Assembly: GCA_003020945.1 (NCBI GenBank)
Contig: PXRU01000029.1
Location: forward strand, 1 to 64,000
Length of the DNA: 64,000 nucleotides
Reading direction: 5' to 3'
Source of the DNA: Halobacteriales archaeon QS_6_71_20
GTDB lineage: Archaea; Halobacteriota; Halobacteria; Halobacteriales; Haloferacaceae
In this document: one piece after another, positions 56,520 through 64,000 of the stretch
Layout: every line of letters begins with the position of its first letter
Position numbering within the stretch: position 1 is the first letter of the stretch
Notes under the pieces: model-generated
Database searches by the model: none
Seen by the model: the letters and a program-made list of their open reading frames with translations, nothing else
Told to the model about the DNA's origin: nothing
Made by a program: the position numbers and the translations under genes

Positions 56520-57034
56520 CCGCCGACGCGACCCCGACGCGCGACCGCCTCGCCGAACACGTCCGCGCCCACCCTGGACTTCACTTCAACGAGCTGGTCC
56601 GCCGGCTCGATCTGGCGCCCGGGCAGGCACAGTACCACCTCCGCCGGCTGGCGCGCGCCGACCGCGTCGTCCGCGAGGAGGTGTCGGGGCGGACCCACTA
56701 CTTCGACCCGTCGTTCGACCCGGCGGAGCGACGCCGCGTCGCGTTGTTCCGCCGCGAGACCGCCCGCGACGCCGTCGTCGAACTGCTCGACGGTCCCGCC
56801 CGGCCGGCCGCCGTCGCCGACGCGCTCGGCGTCGCACGGAGCACCCTCGAATGGCATCTCGACGGCCTCGTCGACGCCGGCGTCGTCGAGAAACGCCGCG
56901 ACGAACGGGACCGAGTCACGCTCGCGCTCGCAGACCCCGAGGCGACCGCGCGGTCGCTCCGCCGGGTCGAGCCGTCGGTCCCCGACCGCCTCCTCGACCG
57001 GTTCACCCGGCTCGTGGACTCGATGCTCAAGTGA
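56516..57034 (+). CDS. Double winged-helix transcriptional regulator
   Basis: 172 aa, GTG start overlapping the upstream stop. The first winged helix is RLAEHVRAHPGLHFNELVRR to RADRVVREEVSGRTHYF (about 9-65); the second is ALFRRETARDAVVELLDGPA to VVEKRRDERDRVTLAL (about 75-140). Such tandem ArsR/MarR-like regulators are common in haloarchaea. Target unknown, but the adjacent membrane protein and the Tat-exported protein downstream are candidates. Confidence 0.82.
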   Translation: MTADATPTRDRLAEHVRAHPGLHFNELVRRLDLAPGQAQYHLRRLARADRVVREEVSGRTHYFDPSFDPAERRRVALFRRETARDAVVELLDGPARPAAVADALGVARSTLEWHLDGLVDAGVVEKRRDERDRVTLALADPEATARSLRRVEPSVPDRLLDRFTRLVDSMLK

Positions 57035-57128
57035 CTCACGGGCCTCCACTCTCCCGTTCGGCGCGTGCCCCCGTCGCGTTCGACGCCCGCACCACAACCC
57101 CCTTTTCGGCGGACCCGATAGGGAGGGT

Positions 57129-58454
57129 ATGACCGACCCGCACGCCGACGCCGGGGCCGACTCGACCGAGGGGGTATCCCGGCGCGAGGCGATGAAAGCC
57201 GCCGTCGCGGTCGGCGGCGCCGCGGGCCTCTCGGCCTGCCTCGACCGTCTCGACGACGCCGAGCCGGTGCCGACGGGCGACGGACCGGCGAGCCACCCGG
57301 AACGCCAGTTCGCCTGGAACGACTACCTCCGGACGGACGACGCGGGGAACTGGCAGCTTCCCCGCCATCAGACCCTCCTGTATCTCACGCTCCCGGGCGA
57401 CGGTCCCCCGTCGGACGCGGACCGGCGGACGGTCGCGGACGCGCTCAACTCGCTCGACCGCGCGTACGCCTGGAGCCACGAGGGTCTCCTCCACTCGGCG
57501 GCGTACTCGCCGGCGTACTTCGACCGGTTCGACGACGACCTCGCGGTCCCCGAGGACGTGTCGCTTCCGGAGCCGACGCCGCTTGCGGACTACGAGACGC
57601 CGACGTTCGACACGCAGGACCTCCTCGTCCACCTCGCCTCCGACCGTGCGGACGCCCTGCTTTCGGCCGAGGAGGCGCTGACGGGCGAGGCCGCCGAGGC
57701 GAACGGCGTCGAGTTCGCCGCGGCGCTGACGGACGCCGTCAACGTGGACGACCGCCGGACGGGCTTTTTCGACCCGGGACGGCCACACGAGGAGGCCGAC
57801 GGCCTCTCGGGCGTCCCCGAACCGAACCCGGTGCCCGAGGACGCCCCGCTGTTCATGGGGTTCGTGGCGGGGTTCCGTGGGAACCAGGCCACGGAGGACT
57901 CCGTCGCCGTCGACGAGGGCCCGTTCGCCGAGGCGACGACCAAGTCGGTCGGCAACTGGCGCCAGCGGCTCGACGACTGGTACGGCGAGCAGACCCGCGA
58001 GCAGCGAGTGATGGAGCTGTTCTCCTCGGGCCACGTCGACGAGGACCTCGTCGAGGGCGTCGGGACGAACCTCGGCGACGACTCCGGGATCGACCGGTTC
58101 CTCGATACGGTCGTCGAGGACGCGGAGGAGTACGGACGGGTCGGTCACGCGCAGAAGGCCGCCCGCGCGAACCGCGACGAGGACGGGAACCCCCTCCTGC
58201 TCCGGCGGCACTTCGAGTCGACCGACGACGACGTCGCGAGCCTCCACTTCCCGTCGCTCCAGCGGTCGGTCGACCGGTTCGAGGCGGTGCGTCGGGCGAT
58301 GAACGGCGTCGACGCGACGGAGGCGACGCCGGCGGTCCGCCAGCGGGTCAACAACGGCATCCTGGAGTACGTCTTCCTCCGTCACCGCGGCTACTTCCTC
58401 GTCCCGCCGCGGAGCCTCCGGGCGCTGCCGACGCCGTCGGGCGACGCCGGCTAG
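57129..58454 (+). CDS. Tat-exported lipoprotein, DUF7405/Dyp-like
   Basis: 441 aa. Signal SRREAMKAAVAVGGAAGLSAC has the twin Arg and a lipobox Cys, so it is Tat-exported and lipid-anchored. The body, with ERQFAWNDYLRTDDAGN, HQTLLYLTLPG, LDRAYAWSHEGLLHSAAYSP and FMGFVAGFRGNQATEDSVAV, matches a haloarchaeal family I recall as DUF7405, whose layout resembles a Dyp-type peroxidase. I do not see the classic GxxDG motif clearly, so the heme-peroxidase idea is weak. Its place beside an iron-binding protein recalls EfeB/EfeO pairs. Confidence 0.65.
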   Translation: MTDPHADAGADSTEGVSRREAMKAAVAVGGAAGLSACLDRLDDAEPVPTGDGPASHPERQFAWNDYLRTDDAGNWQLPRHQTLLYLTLPGDGPPSDADRRTVADALNSLDRAYAWSHEGLLHSAAYSPAYFDRFDDDLAVPEDVSLPEPTPLADYETPTFDTQDLLVHLASDRADALLSAEEALTGEAAEANGVEFAAALTDAVNVDDRRTGFFDPGRPHEEADGLSGVPEPNPVPEDAPLFMGFVAGFRGNQATEDSVAVDEGPFAEATTKSVGNWRQRLDDWYGEQTREQRVMELFSSGHVDEDLVEGVGTNLGDDSGIDRFLDTVVEDAEEYGRVGHAQKAARANRDEDGNPLLLRRHFESTDDDVASLHFPSLQRSVDRFEAVRRAMNGVDATEATPAVRQRVNNGILEYVFLRHRGYFLVPPRSLRALPTPSGDAG

Positions 58455-58551
58455 CTCGGGAACGTCGGACGGCTCGACGACGAACCGACCGGTCCCGTCA
58501 CTGAGTGCCGTTAGTGACGGGAATGAGAACGAGGACGGGGGTCGGCTACGG

Positions 58552-58845
58552 TCACAGAAGCGTGAACTCGACCGCGGCACCGACGGCCAGCAACGCGATC
58601 CCGATGCCCGCGCCGGCGCTGCGCGCACGGTCGGTGAGCACGCCCTCGCGGGCCAGCAGGAGTGCCCCGGAGAGGAGGACCGCGCCGGCCAGGGCGACTC
58701 CGAGGCCGGCCGACGAGAGCCCCGCGAGCGGTCCGCTCGGGGTCGCGCTGGGATGGCCGGGGTGCGCGAGAGCCCGCCCGGACAACGCCGCAAGCGCTCC
58801 CGCGGCGCCGGCCACGCGGGCGGCGGTGTCGAACGGTCCGTTCAC
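58552..58845 (-). CDS. Small membrane protein of unknown function
   Basis: 97 aa with three hydrophobic segments (TAARVAGAAGALAALSG; LAGLSSAGLGVALAGAVLLS; AGAGIGIALLAVGAAVEF). A loop AHPGHPSATPSG carries two His that could bind a metal. GTG at 58845 is the chosen start. Lies between the DUF7405-like and P19-like genes, on the other strand. Not recognised. Confidence 0.55.
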   Translation of the reverse strand: MNGPFDTAARVAGAAGALAALSGRALAHPGHPSATPSGPLAGLSSAGLGVALAGAVLLSGALLLAREGVLTDRARSAGAGIGIALLAVGAAVEFTLL

Positions 58846-58887
58846 GCCCGGAGGAAGGCGGCCGCCGCATAACACGGTTTCGTCGCG

Positions 58888-59080
58888 TCACTTCCCCGGC
58901 GGTACGTCCGACGGGACGACGCCATCAATGTACATGACGAGCGCCTCGCCGTCGCCGTCGAGGTACCCGAACGCCGGCGGCGGCGTCATCCGGACGTCGC
59001 CCTCGGCGAGATCGACGGTCCACTCCGTCCTCCCGGTCGCGTCGTCGAGCGCCGCCGGCCGGCACTCATCGTTCCCGGCG
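58888..59080 (-). pseudogene. C-terminal remnant of a PQQ-like beta-propeller protein
   Basis: A minus-strand frame ending at the TGA of 58888-58890 reads ALDDATGRTEWTVDLAEGDV, then FGYLDGDGEALVMYIDGVVP. The DATGRxEWTVDL block is the repeat signature of PQQ/BamB-like beta-propellers. No start codon or further repeats are found upstream before the neighbouring gene, so this seems to be the last blade of a lost gene. The rest of the 58846-59213 interval shows nothing else. Confidence 0.4.
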
Positions 59081-59213
59081 GGGATCGTCCGTCGTCGGCG
59101 CTCGGATCCCCACGGACGCGAACACTCCTTCTCGGGGACGGTGTTCGACGCGCGTACCGGCCGTTCGACGGCCGTACCAGAACCACCTTTCGTCGGCGTC
59201 TCCGACGGCGTGT

Positions 59214-60311
59214 ATGGACAGACGCACGTTCCTCCGGAGCGCGGCCGCGGCCGGCGGCGTCGCCGGGGCGGGCGGCCTCGCCGGGTGTCTCGGCTTCGAA
59301 CTCGCGTCCGGGGGAAGCGCCGCCCGTGCCCCGCCGGTCGTCGAGGACCGCCCCGACGGGGTGTACCTCCCGAGCCACGTCGAGGGGATGGCGATGGGCG
59401 GGACGGCCGCCGGCGGCGACTACGAGGTGGGCGTGTTCTACTCGTACGCCCACCGCTTCTGGAACCTCAACGGCGACGCCGTCAAGCGGACCGACATCGA
59501 GTCCGACGACGACGTCCACCTAATGGCGAGCGTCTGGGACCCCGAGACGGGGACGGTGCTCCCGGAGACGGGCGTGTCGATCGAGATATCGCGGGACGGA
59601 TCGCTCGTCTCCCAGGAGGTGATCTACCCGATGCTCTCCCAGCCGATGGGCACCCACTACGGCGCCAACTTCGGGCTCGACGGCGACGGCACCTACACCG
59701 TAACGGTCTCGGTCGGCGGCGTCCGCACCCGACGGACGGGCGCGTTCCGAGACCGCTTCGGCGAGCCCGCCGATATCCCCGTCGAGATGGAGTACAGCGA
59801 GGCCGAGCGCGACGGGATCTCCTTTCGAACCCTGGAGAACGCGGGCGACCCCGGCGCCGTCGACCGCATGGAGACGGAGACGATGCCGGACGCCACGGCG
59901 CCGACGGTCGAGGAACTCCCGGGAACGGTGCTCGGCGAGGTGAACAGCGACGACGCGGTGCTCGTGGCGACGGTGCTGGGGGACCCGCCGGAAGGGGTCG
60001 ACGCCGACGGACCGTACCTCGCGGTGTCGGCACGCACCCCGTACAACCGGATGCTGATCCCCGCGATGGGGCTGGAGGCTACGCTCGCCCGCGACGGAGA
60101 CGAACGGTTCGCCGGAGAGCTCGTCCGTACGCTGGACCCGGATCTCTCGTATCACTACGGCGCGGCGCTGGACGGCGCGAGCGTCGAGTCGGGCGACGAA
60201 CTGACGCTGACGCCGACTGTGTGGCCGCAGACCGCCCGCCACGAGGGGTACGAAACCGCCTTCGGCGCGCTCATGGGGGGGATGCCCGAGCGGACGCTGA
60301 CGGTCGAGTGA
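59214..60311 (+). CDS. P19-like iron-transport protein, Tat-exported
   Basis: 365 aa. Tat-lipoprotein signal MDRRTFLRSAAAAGGVAGAG ends in LAGCLG. Residues 48-175 (VYLPSHVEGMAMGGTAAGGD, YAHRFWNLNG, HLMASVWDPETGTVLPETGV, PMLSQPMGTHYGANF) match the P19/Tp34 fold that binds Fe2+ and Cu2+ through Met, His and Glu residues; such Met/His sites are visible. The second half (about 185-365) is a further beta domain with SYHYGAALDG. Role in iron uptake inferred from the fold and from the neighbours. Confidence 0.78.
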   Translation: MDRRTFLRSAAAAGGVAGAGGLAGCLGFELASGGSAARAPPVVEDRPDGVYLPSHVEGMAMGGTAAGGDYEVGVFYSYAHRFWNLNGDAVKRTDIESDDDVHLMASVWDPETGTVLPETGVSIEISRDGSLVSQEVIYPMLSQPMGTHYGANFGLDGDGTYTVTVSVGGVRTRRTGAFRDRFGEPADIPVEMEYSEAERDGISFRTLENAGDPGAVDRMETETMPDATAPTVEELPGTVLGEVNSDDAVLVATVLGDPPEGVDADGPYLAVSARTPYNRMLIPAMGLEATLARDGDERFAGELVRTLDPDLSYHYGAALDGASVESGDELTLTPTVWPQTARHEGYETAFGALMGGMPERTLTVE

Positions 60312-60605
60312 GTGAGCGGCGACCGGGCGGAAACAGTACGGGCGGCGCGACCGTCGAGTTCGGATCCGGCCGAAGATGTCGCCGAGGCCGGCCGTCTCGA
60401 AGAGGAGGACGGGGACTCTCCGGGAAGTCGTGGATCGACTCGCTGATCGACCATCGCGACGGTTCGGTTGACGCCGATCCGAATCGCCGGCAGACACGAC
60501 GGGAGGTTCTGCTCGTCGGCGGAGGCGACCACCGGGTCCGCGGCCGCTCCGCCGGCTCCCGGGGCTACCTAAAACAGCGAGAGAGTCCCGCTGGTTACGG
60601 CGTTG

Positions 60606-60654
60606 ACGAGACGCGAAGCGTCTCGTTCGCACACCGGAACGCGAAGCGTTCCGG
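60606..60654. repeat. Tandem hairpins with GAA loops
   Basis: ACGAGACGC-GAA-GCGTCTCGT followed after 7 nt by CCGGAACGC-GAA-GCGTTCCGG. The shared ACGC-GAA-GCGT core shows they are related units rather than chance palindromes. They face the pair at 60962-61000. Confidence 0.6.
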
Positions 60655-60961
60655 AGACGGGCGTGAATCGCGTGCGCTCCGGCACGTTCTTGTCCATCCG
60701 GCCCGTCCGTACACCCAGCCGAGGCGGCCTGCCCGCCCCCATGCCGGGACAATCGGACAATATCGGGATACCGTCGTTGGACCGTGGCAGGTATCCCTGC
60801 TGTCGGCAATCGGCGGATACCGACGCAAAACAATCAGGTACTCTCGAATCCCTCGCGGGATAGAGATAACGGGGGCGTGGCACTCCCCGCACCTCGTCGG
60901 TGTGCGAACGTAAGTTCCCAAATCAGCGCAGTTTGGTGCGGGCGTGGGAAGTCCCGTCATT

Positions 60962-61000
60962 GTCGGGCTACGCCCGACTGCAAGAGGCGCTCTGCGCCTC
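60962..61000. repeat. Tandem hairpins with 3-nt loops
   Basis: GTCGGGC-TAC-GCCCGAC and, 5 nt further, GAGGCGC-TCT-GCGCCTC. Both end just before the stop of the SRPBCC gene on the opposite strand, where they could also serve as terminators. Confidence 0.55.
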
Positions 61001-61022
61001 CCTGTTCACGACGGGGAGGATG

Positions 61023-61565
61023 TCACAGCGAGTCCGCGTCGGTGCGGACGGTCAGCGATACCTCCCGTTCGCTCCCCTCCAGATCGCCGACGGCCCGCCG
61101 GACCACGCGCTCGGCCTCCTCGGTCACGAGCCCCTTCACCTTCTCCAGCACCCAGTCGAACGACACCAGCGGCGGCAGCGACACCGACGAGGCGTCCGCG
61201 GAGTCGGGGTCGAACTGGATCTCCAGCCTCACCCGGCTGCCGGCCTCGGCGTCGTCCGGAGCGTCCTCCGGCAGCTCGTCGAGGGGATCGATCACCCACG
61301 CGCCGCGGGCGTCGATGTCCTTCCGGACACGCCAGTCGATCCGGGCGGGCGGCGTCACGTCGGTCACCTCCGATCGAGCGGTGTAGGAGAGCTTCCACCA
61401 CGCGAACCGGAGCGCGTACCGCGTGCCGGGCCCGCCGTCGCCGTGGGTGCGCGACACGTGGTCGAGGTACTCCGTGTAGCGATCGTACCGCGGGAACTCG
61501 AGAAGGAACTCGTACGCCTCCGCCGGGGCGACGTACACGTCGGTCGAGACGACGAGCTCGTCCAT
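61023..61565 (-). CDS. SRPBCC (START-like) family protein
   Basis: 180 aa. MDELVVSTDVYVAPAEAYEF and LLEFPRYDRYTEYLDHVSRT are the coenzyme Q-binding/polyketide-cyclase-like opening of the SRPBCC fold; YALRFAWWKLSYTARSEVTD and ARIDWRVRKDIDARGAWVID form the sheet. Ligand unknown. The ATG at 61565 is preferred over a GTG two codons upstream. Divergent from the Fe-siderophore gene. Confidence 0.82.
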   Translation of the reverse strand: MDELVVSTDVYVAPAEAYEFLLEFPRYDRYTEYLDHVSRTHGDGGPGTRYALRFAWWKLSYTARSEVTDVTPPARIDWRVRKDIDARGAWVIDPLDELPEDAPDDAEAGSRVRLEIQFDPDSADASSVSLPPLVSFDWVLEKVKGLVTEEAERVVRRAVGDLEGSEREVSLTVRTDADSL

Positions 61566-61667
61566 ACCCACCGATCGACCGGTCGGGTATAAAGTAGTGG
61601 CTCCGGACCGGCGAACTCCGTCGGTCCGACCGCGGGGACTCCTTCAGCGGATCCGAGATCCGAAGTC

Positions 61668-61693
61668 CTTATTATCGTTTAGGCGAGCCGAAA
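61668..61693 (+). promoter_or_regulatory. Promoter and iron-regulator-like operator of the siderophore-binding gene
   Basis: CTTATTAT (61668-61675) is the TATA box; TTTAGG-CGAG-CCGAAA (61678-61693) is an imperfect inverted repeat directly after it. It resembles the TTAGG...CCTAA half sites of DtxR/IdeR/SirR repressors. The gene starts at 61701, so binding would block initiation. Confidence 0.6.
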
Positions 61694-61700
61694 AACCACG

Positions 61701-62852
61701 ATGGACCGACGGACGTTCCTCGGTGTCGGCGCGGGTGCGTTGACGACCGGACTGGCGGGATGTGCGGGTGACGACGGATCGACCTCCGGCGCGGAAGACG
61801 GGACGTCGGGATCGGCCGACGCCGCGTCGACCGAGACCGCGACGCCCGACGACGCGGTCGGGAGCTACTCGGTAGAGGCGGCGCCGGTCGGCGAGGTCGG
61901 ATTCGACGCCGTCCCGGAGACGTGGGTGGCGAACAACGGCAGTTGGGCCGACATGGGGATCGCGCTCGGGCAGGAGGCGCCGCTCGGCGTCTGGCTCCCC
62001 AGCCGCTACCACACACAGTACTACGACGATATCCCGGGAGTCAGTGTCGACGGGAGCGGGATCCGGAAGCTCTGGGGCGACGGCGGCGTCGGCCGGGAGC
62101 AGTTCTACGACCTGGACGCCGACGTCCACATCGCGGACCCCAACTTCCTGATGAACCGCGGGCAGTGGGAGCGGTCCGACGTCGACGAGATCTCGGAGAA
62201 CGTCGGCCCGTTCTTCGGCAACAGCATCTTCTCCCGTGGGTACGCGTGGCACGAGGACTACCGCTACTACTCGCTGTACGAGGCGTTCGAGAGGCTCTCC
62301 GAGGTGTTCCGGCAGCGGGACCGATACGACGCCTTCGAGGCGATCCACGACGACTTCCAGTCGGCGCTCGCGCCGGTCGTCCCCGGGCGGGCCGACCGAC
62401 CCGCGGTCGCGGTCGTCTGGGGCGCTGGCGAGGAGCCCGAGCAGTTCTATCCGTACACCGTCGACGAGGGGACGAGCTTCAAGCACCTCCGCGACCTGAA
62501 GGTGAAGGACGCGCTGGCGACCGCCGACGTGAAGGACTTCCACAGCAGCCGCGGAGCGATCGACTACGAAACGCTCCTGGAGGTCGATCCGGAGGTACTG
62601 CTGGTCCGGGGCCAAGAGACGAGAACGGCCGAGGAGTTCCGGAACACGGTGGTGTCGTACATGGAGACCCACGACGTGGCGAGCGAACTCGCCGCGGTCG
62701 AGAACGGCGACGTCTACCGCGCGGGCCCGCTGTACCAGGGCCCGATCTCCAACCTCGTCGTCACCGAGCGACTCGCCGGCGACCTCTACGGCGCCGAGGA
62801 GCGACTGTTCGACCCCCAGCGCGTCGCCGACGTCGTCAACGGGACGTTCTGA
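61701..62852 (+). CDS. ABC transporter substrate-binding protein, Fe3+-siderophore type
   Basis: 383 aa. Tat-lipoprotein signal MDRRTFLGVGAGALTTGLAG with lipobox LAGC, then an Asp/Ser/Thr-rich tether to about residue 55. The domain has EVGFDAVPETWVANNGSWAD, KLWGDGGVGREQFYDLDADV, RPAVAVVWGAGEEPEQFYPY and EVDPEVLLVRGQETRTAEEF, as in FepB/BtuF-type cluster A-II receptors. It should deliver an iron chelate to the FecCD permease encoded next. Operator upstream suggests induction on iron loss. ATG at 61701. Confidence 0.88.
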   Translation: MDRRTFLGVGAGALTTGLAGCAGDDGSTSGAEDGTSGSADAASTETATPDDAVGSYSVEAAPVGEVGFDAVPETWVANNGSWADMGIALGQEAPLGVWLPSRYHTQYYDDIPGVSVDGSGIRKLWGDGGVGREQFYDLDADVHIADPNFLMNRGQWERSDVDEISENVGPFFGNSIFSRGYAWHEDYRYYSLYEAFERLSEVFRQRDRYDAFEAIHDDFQSALAPVVPGRADRPAVAVVWGAGEEPEQFYPYTVDEGTSFKHLRDLKVKDALATADVKDFHSSRGAIDYETLLEVDPEVLLVRGQETRTAEEFRNTVVSYMETHDVASELAAVENGDVYRAGPLYQGPISNLVVTERLAGDLYGAEERLFDPQRVADVVNGTF

Positions 62853-62880
62853 TCGCGGAAGGGCGGACGGTTCGACACGC

Positions 62881-62904
62881 TTTTACACGCTTAGGTCGCC
62901 CTAA
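62881..62904 (+). promoter_or_regulatory. Promoter and iron-regulator-like operator of the permease gene
   Basis: TTTTACA (62881-62887) as TATA, followed by TTAGG-TCGC-CCTAA (62891-62904), a perfect inverted repeat with a 4-nt centre. Same geometry and near-same sequence as the operator at 61678, so both genes are probably under one iron-responsive repressor although each has its own promoter. Confidence 0.65.
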
Positions 62905-62931
62905 ACCGTATGCAACGGAAGGGGGGTCACT

Positions 62932-64000
62932 GTGGCCGGTGAGACGCGCGAGTCGGTCCCGCGGGTGGAGGGGCCGCTCTCGTGGGTCGACGCCTCGCTG
63001 GTGACCGTCGTGGTCGCGAGCACGGCGGTCGTCGTCGCGTCGGGGCTCGTGCAGGTGAGCTTCGGCGCGTTCACGATGTCCATCGGCGCCGCGTGGGCGG
63101 CGGTGTTCGACCCGCTCGTGTGGACGAACCCGCAGGTGCTGTTGCGCCTGTTCCTCGGCGAGGGCATCGGAAACGCCGTCGCGAGCGCGCTGGGCGTCTC
63201 CACGGCCGCCGTGGACCTGCCGAAGGAGACGCTCATCGTCTGGCAGATCCGGATGCCCAGGGTGATCGTCGGGGCCCTCGTGGGGGCGAACCTCGCCGTC
63301 TCGGGCGCGGTGTTCCAGGCGGTCACCCGCAACGAACTCGCCTCGCCGTTCATCCTCGGCGTCTCCGCGGGCGCGGGGCTGGCCATCCTCCTGACGCTCA
63401 TCGTCTTCACCGGGCTGGCGGCGCTGCTCCCGCTTGTGGCCGCGGGCGGCGGTGCCGTGGCGTTCCTGATCGTGTACGCCATCGCCTGGAAGGGGGGAAC
63501 GAACCCCGTTCGGCTCGTCCTCGCGGGGGTCATCGTCTCGGCAGTGTTCGGGTCGATCCAGACGGCGCTGTTCTTCTTCGCGGACGACCTGGGCGTTGTC
63601 CAGTCGGCCATCGCGTGGACCACGGGGTCGCTCACCGGGGTCGACTGGGAGCAGGTGCGGACGGCGCTCCCGTGGACGTTCGTCGCCCTGCCGCTCGCGC
63701 TGGTCGGCTCCCGGCAGCTGAACGTCCTCCTGCTGGGCGAACGGACCGCCAAGTCGCTCGGCATGTCCGTCGAGCGCGTCCGATTCGCGCTGTCGGCGGT
63801 GGCGGTGCTCGCGGCCGGCACCGCCATCGCCGTCGCCGGCGTCGTCGGGTTCGTCGGCCTCATCGTCCCCCACATGGCCCGCCAGCTCGTCGGCTCCGAC
63901 TACAAGCGGCTCGTCGTCGCCTGCGTGTTCGCGGGTCCGGCGCTCGTCACGCTGGCGGACGTGGGTGCCCGGCTCGCGCTCTCGCCCGCACAGCTCCCCG
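62932..64000 (+). CDS. FecCD-family iron ABC transporter permease, C-terminus outside the window
   Basis: The 356 residues seen hold about nine helices. IVWQIRMPRVIVGALVGANL, VSGAVFQAVTRNELASPFIL and GVSAGAGLAILL are the FecCD signature for siderophore/B12 importers; VGFVGLIVPHMARQLVGSDY is the loop that contacts the ATPase. GTG at 62932 follows a GGAAGGGGGG Shine-Dalgarno. An overlapping mini-ORF (62910-62942, MQRKGGHCGR) ends within the start region and could affect initiation. The protein is cut at 64000; the ATPase should lie beyond. Confidence 0.9.
   Translation, partial: MAGETRESVPRVEGPLSWVDASLVTVVVASTAVVVASGLVQVSFGAFTMSIGAAWAAVFDPLVWTNPQVLLRLFLGEGIGNAVASALGVSTAAVDLPKETLIVWQIRMPRVIVGALVGANLAVSGAVFQAVTRNELASPFILGVSAGAGLAILLTLIVFTGLAALLPLVAAGGGAVAFLIVYAIAWKGGTNPVRLVLAGVIVSAVFGSIQTALFFFADDLGVVQSAIAWTTGSLTGVDWEQVRTALPWTFVALPLALVGSRQLNVLLLGERTAKSLGMSVERVRFALSAVAVLAAGTAIAVAGVVGFVGLIVPHMARQLVGSDYKRLVVACVFAGPALVTLADVGARLALSPAQLP

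Larger units (their letters stand above)
60312..61022. other. Gene-free segment bounded by tandem short hairpins
   Basis: No credible gene in 711 bp. Left: two 9-bp hairpins with GAA loops (60606-60626 and 60634-60654). Right: two 7-bp hairpins with loops TAC and TCT (962-978 and 984-1000 of 60000+). They bracket about 300 bp with no clear coding. Hairpin pairs at both ends suggest the remains of a mobile element (IS200/IS605-like or a MITE), but no transposase is left. A 44-codon frame after the iron gene (60312) has nothing to support it. Confidence 0.4.

Noticed and set aside
54493-57132. An 879-codon open frame starting at gatC
   Set aside because: After about 60 GatC-like residues it is Arg/Gly-rich nonsense overlapping gatA and later genes in other frames; it is open only because GC-rich DNA has few stops.
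60312-60446. A 44-codon gene after the P19-like gene
   Set aside because: Low-complexity Ser/Arg/Asp sequence with no motif; starts at the previous stop by chance.
60595-60960. A TnpB or transposase remnant in the hairpin-bounded segment
   Set aside because: A CGECH motif on the minus strand hints at a zinc site, but no RuvC or transposase motif is recognisable in any frame.

Overview
The window is high-GC, acidic-proteome DNA from a halophilic archaeon (class Halobacteria). The evidence is acidic low-pI proteins throughout, TFB, Rpo11, ribosomal protein S15, PilA-type type IV pilins, many GTG starts with 4-nt ATGA/GTGA overlaps, TATA boxes close to start codons (leaderless genes), Tat-lipoprotein signals and a haloarchaeal type I-B CRISPR system. 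I cannot assign a genus with confidence.

Layout. 1-1000: start of a RecJ-like gene, rps15 and tRNA-Ala(GGC). 1-12 kb: a type IV pilus locus with a PilA-type pilin and a large pilin-like surface protein on the + strand, converging on a minus-strand operon (PilB ATPase, PilC platform and five small membrane-anchored pilin-like proteins, one frameshifted). 12-17 kb: tRNA-Arg(CCT), TatA, an HD hydrolase, an MFS transporter running antisense through tRNA-Gly(TCC), a 5'-truncated thioredoxin-reductase-like gene and a Trm9-like methyltransferase. 17-21 kb: a second PilB/PilC pair, its PilC frameshifted. 21-31 kb: mostly housekeeping genes (DUF5793, GNAT, uracil-DNA glycosylase family, two MBL hydrolases, rpo11, hisF, purL).

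31-50.5 kb is the main feature: a complete type I-B operon, cas6-cas8b-cas7-cas5-cas3-cas4-cas1-cas2, followed by a single array of about 138 repeats over 9.1 kb. In the 850-bp gap upstream of cas6 two degenerate CRISPR repeats flank a 34-nt pseudo-spacer, behind their own TATA box. The first 7 nt of that pseudo-spacer recur about 330 bp upstream directly after a TTC PAM, and another 11 nt also recur there. This is the architecture of a CreA antitoxin guide and its target, so the locus probably carries a CreTA RNA toxin-antitoxin that addicts the cell to Cascade. The toxin part does not show the tandem rare codons of characterised CreT RNAs and may be a new type.

50.5-64 kb: a PHP-domain protein coupled to a glutaminase-less asparagine-synthase-like protein, a Nudix hydrolase, TFB, a damaged gatC-gatA junction, a two-gene membrane protein/winged-helix regulator unit, and an iron-themed stretch: a Tat-exported DUF7405-like protein, a P19-like iron protein, an Fe-siderophore binding protein and a FecCD permease cut by the window end. 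The last two carry the same TTAGG-N4-CCTAA-like operator just downstream of their TATA boxes, suggesting DtxR-family iron control.

Four genes look broken (a pilin-like protein, the second pilC, gatC-gatA and the thioredoxin-reductase-like gene). Three of these are frame breaks in very GC-rich DNA, so sequencing error must be weighed against real decay.
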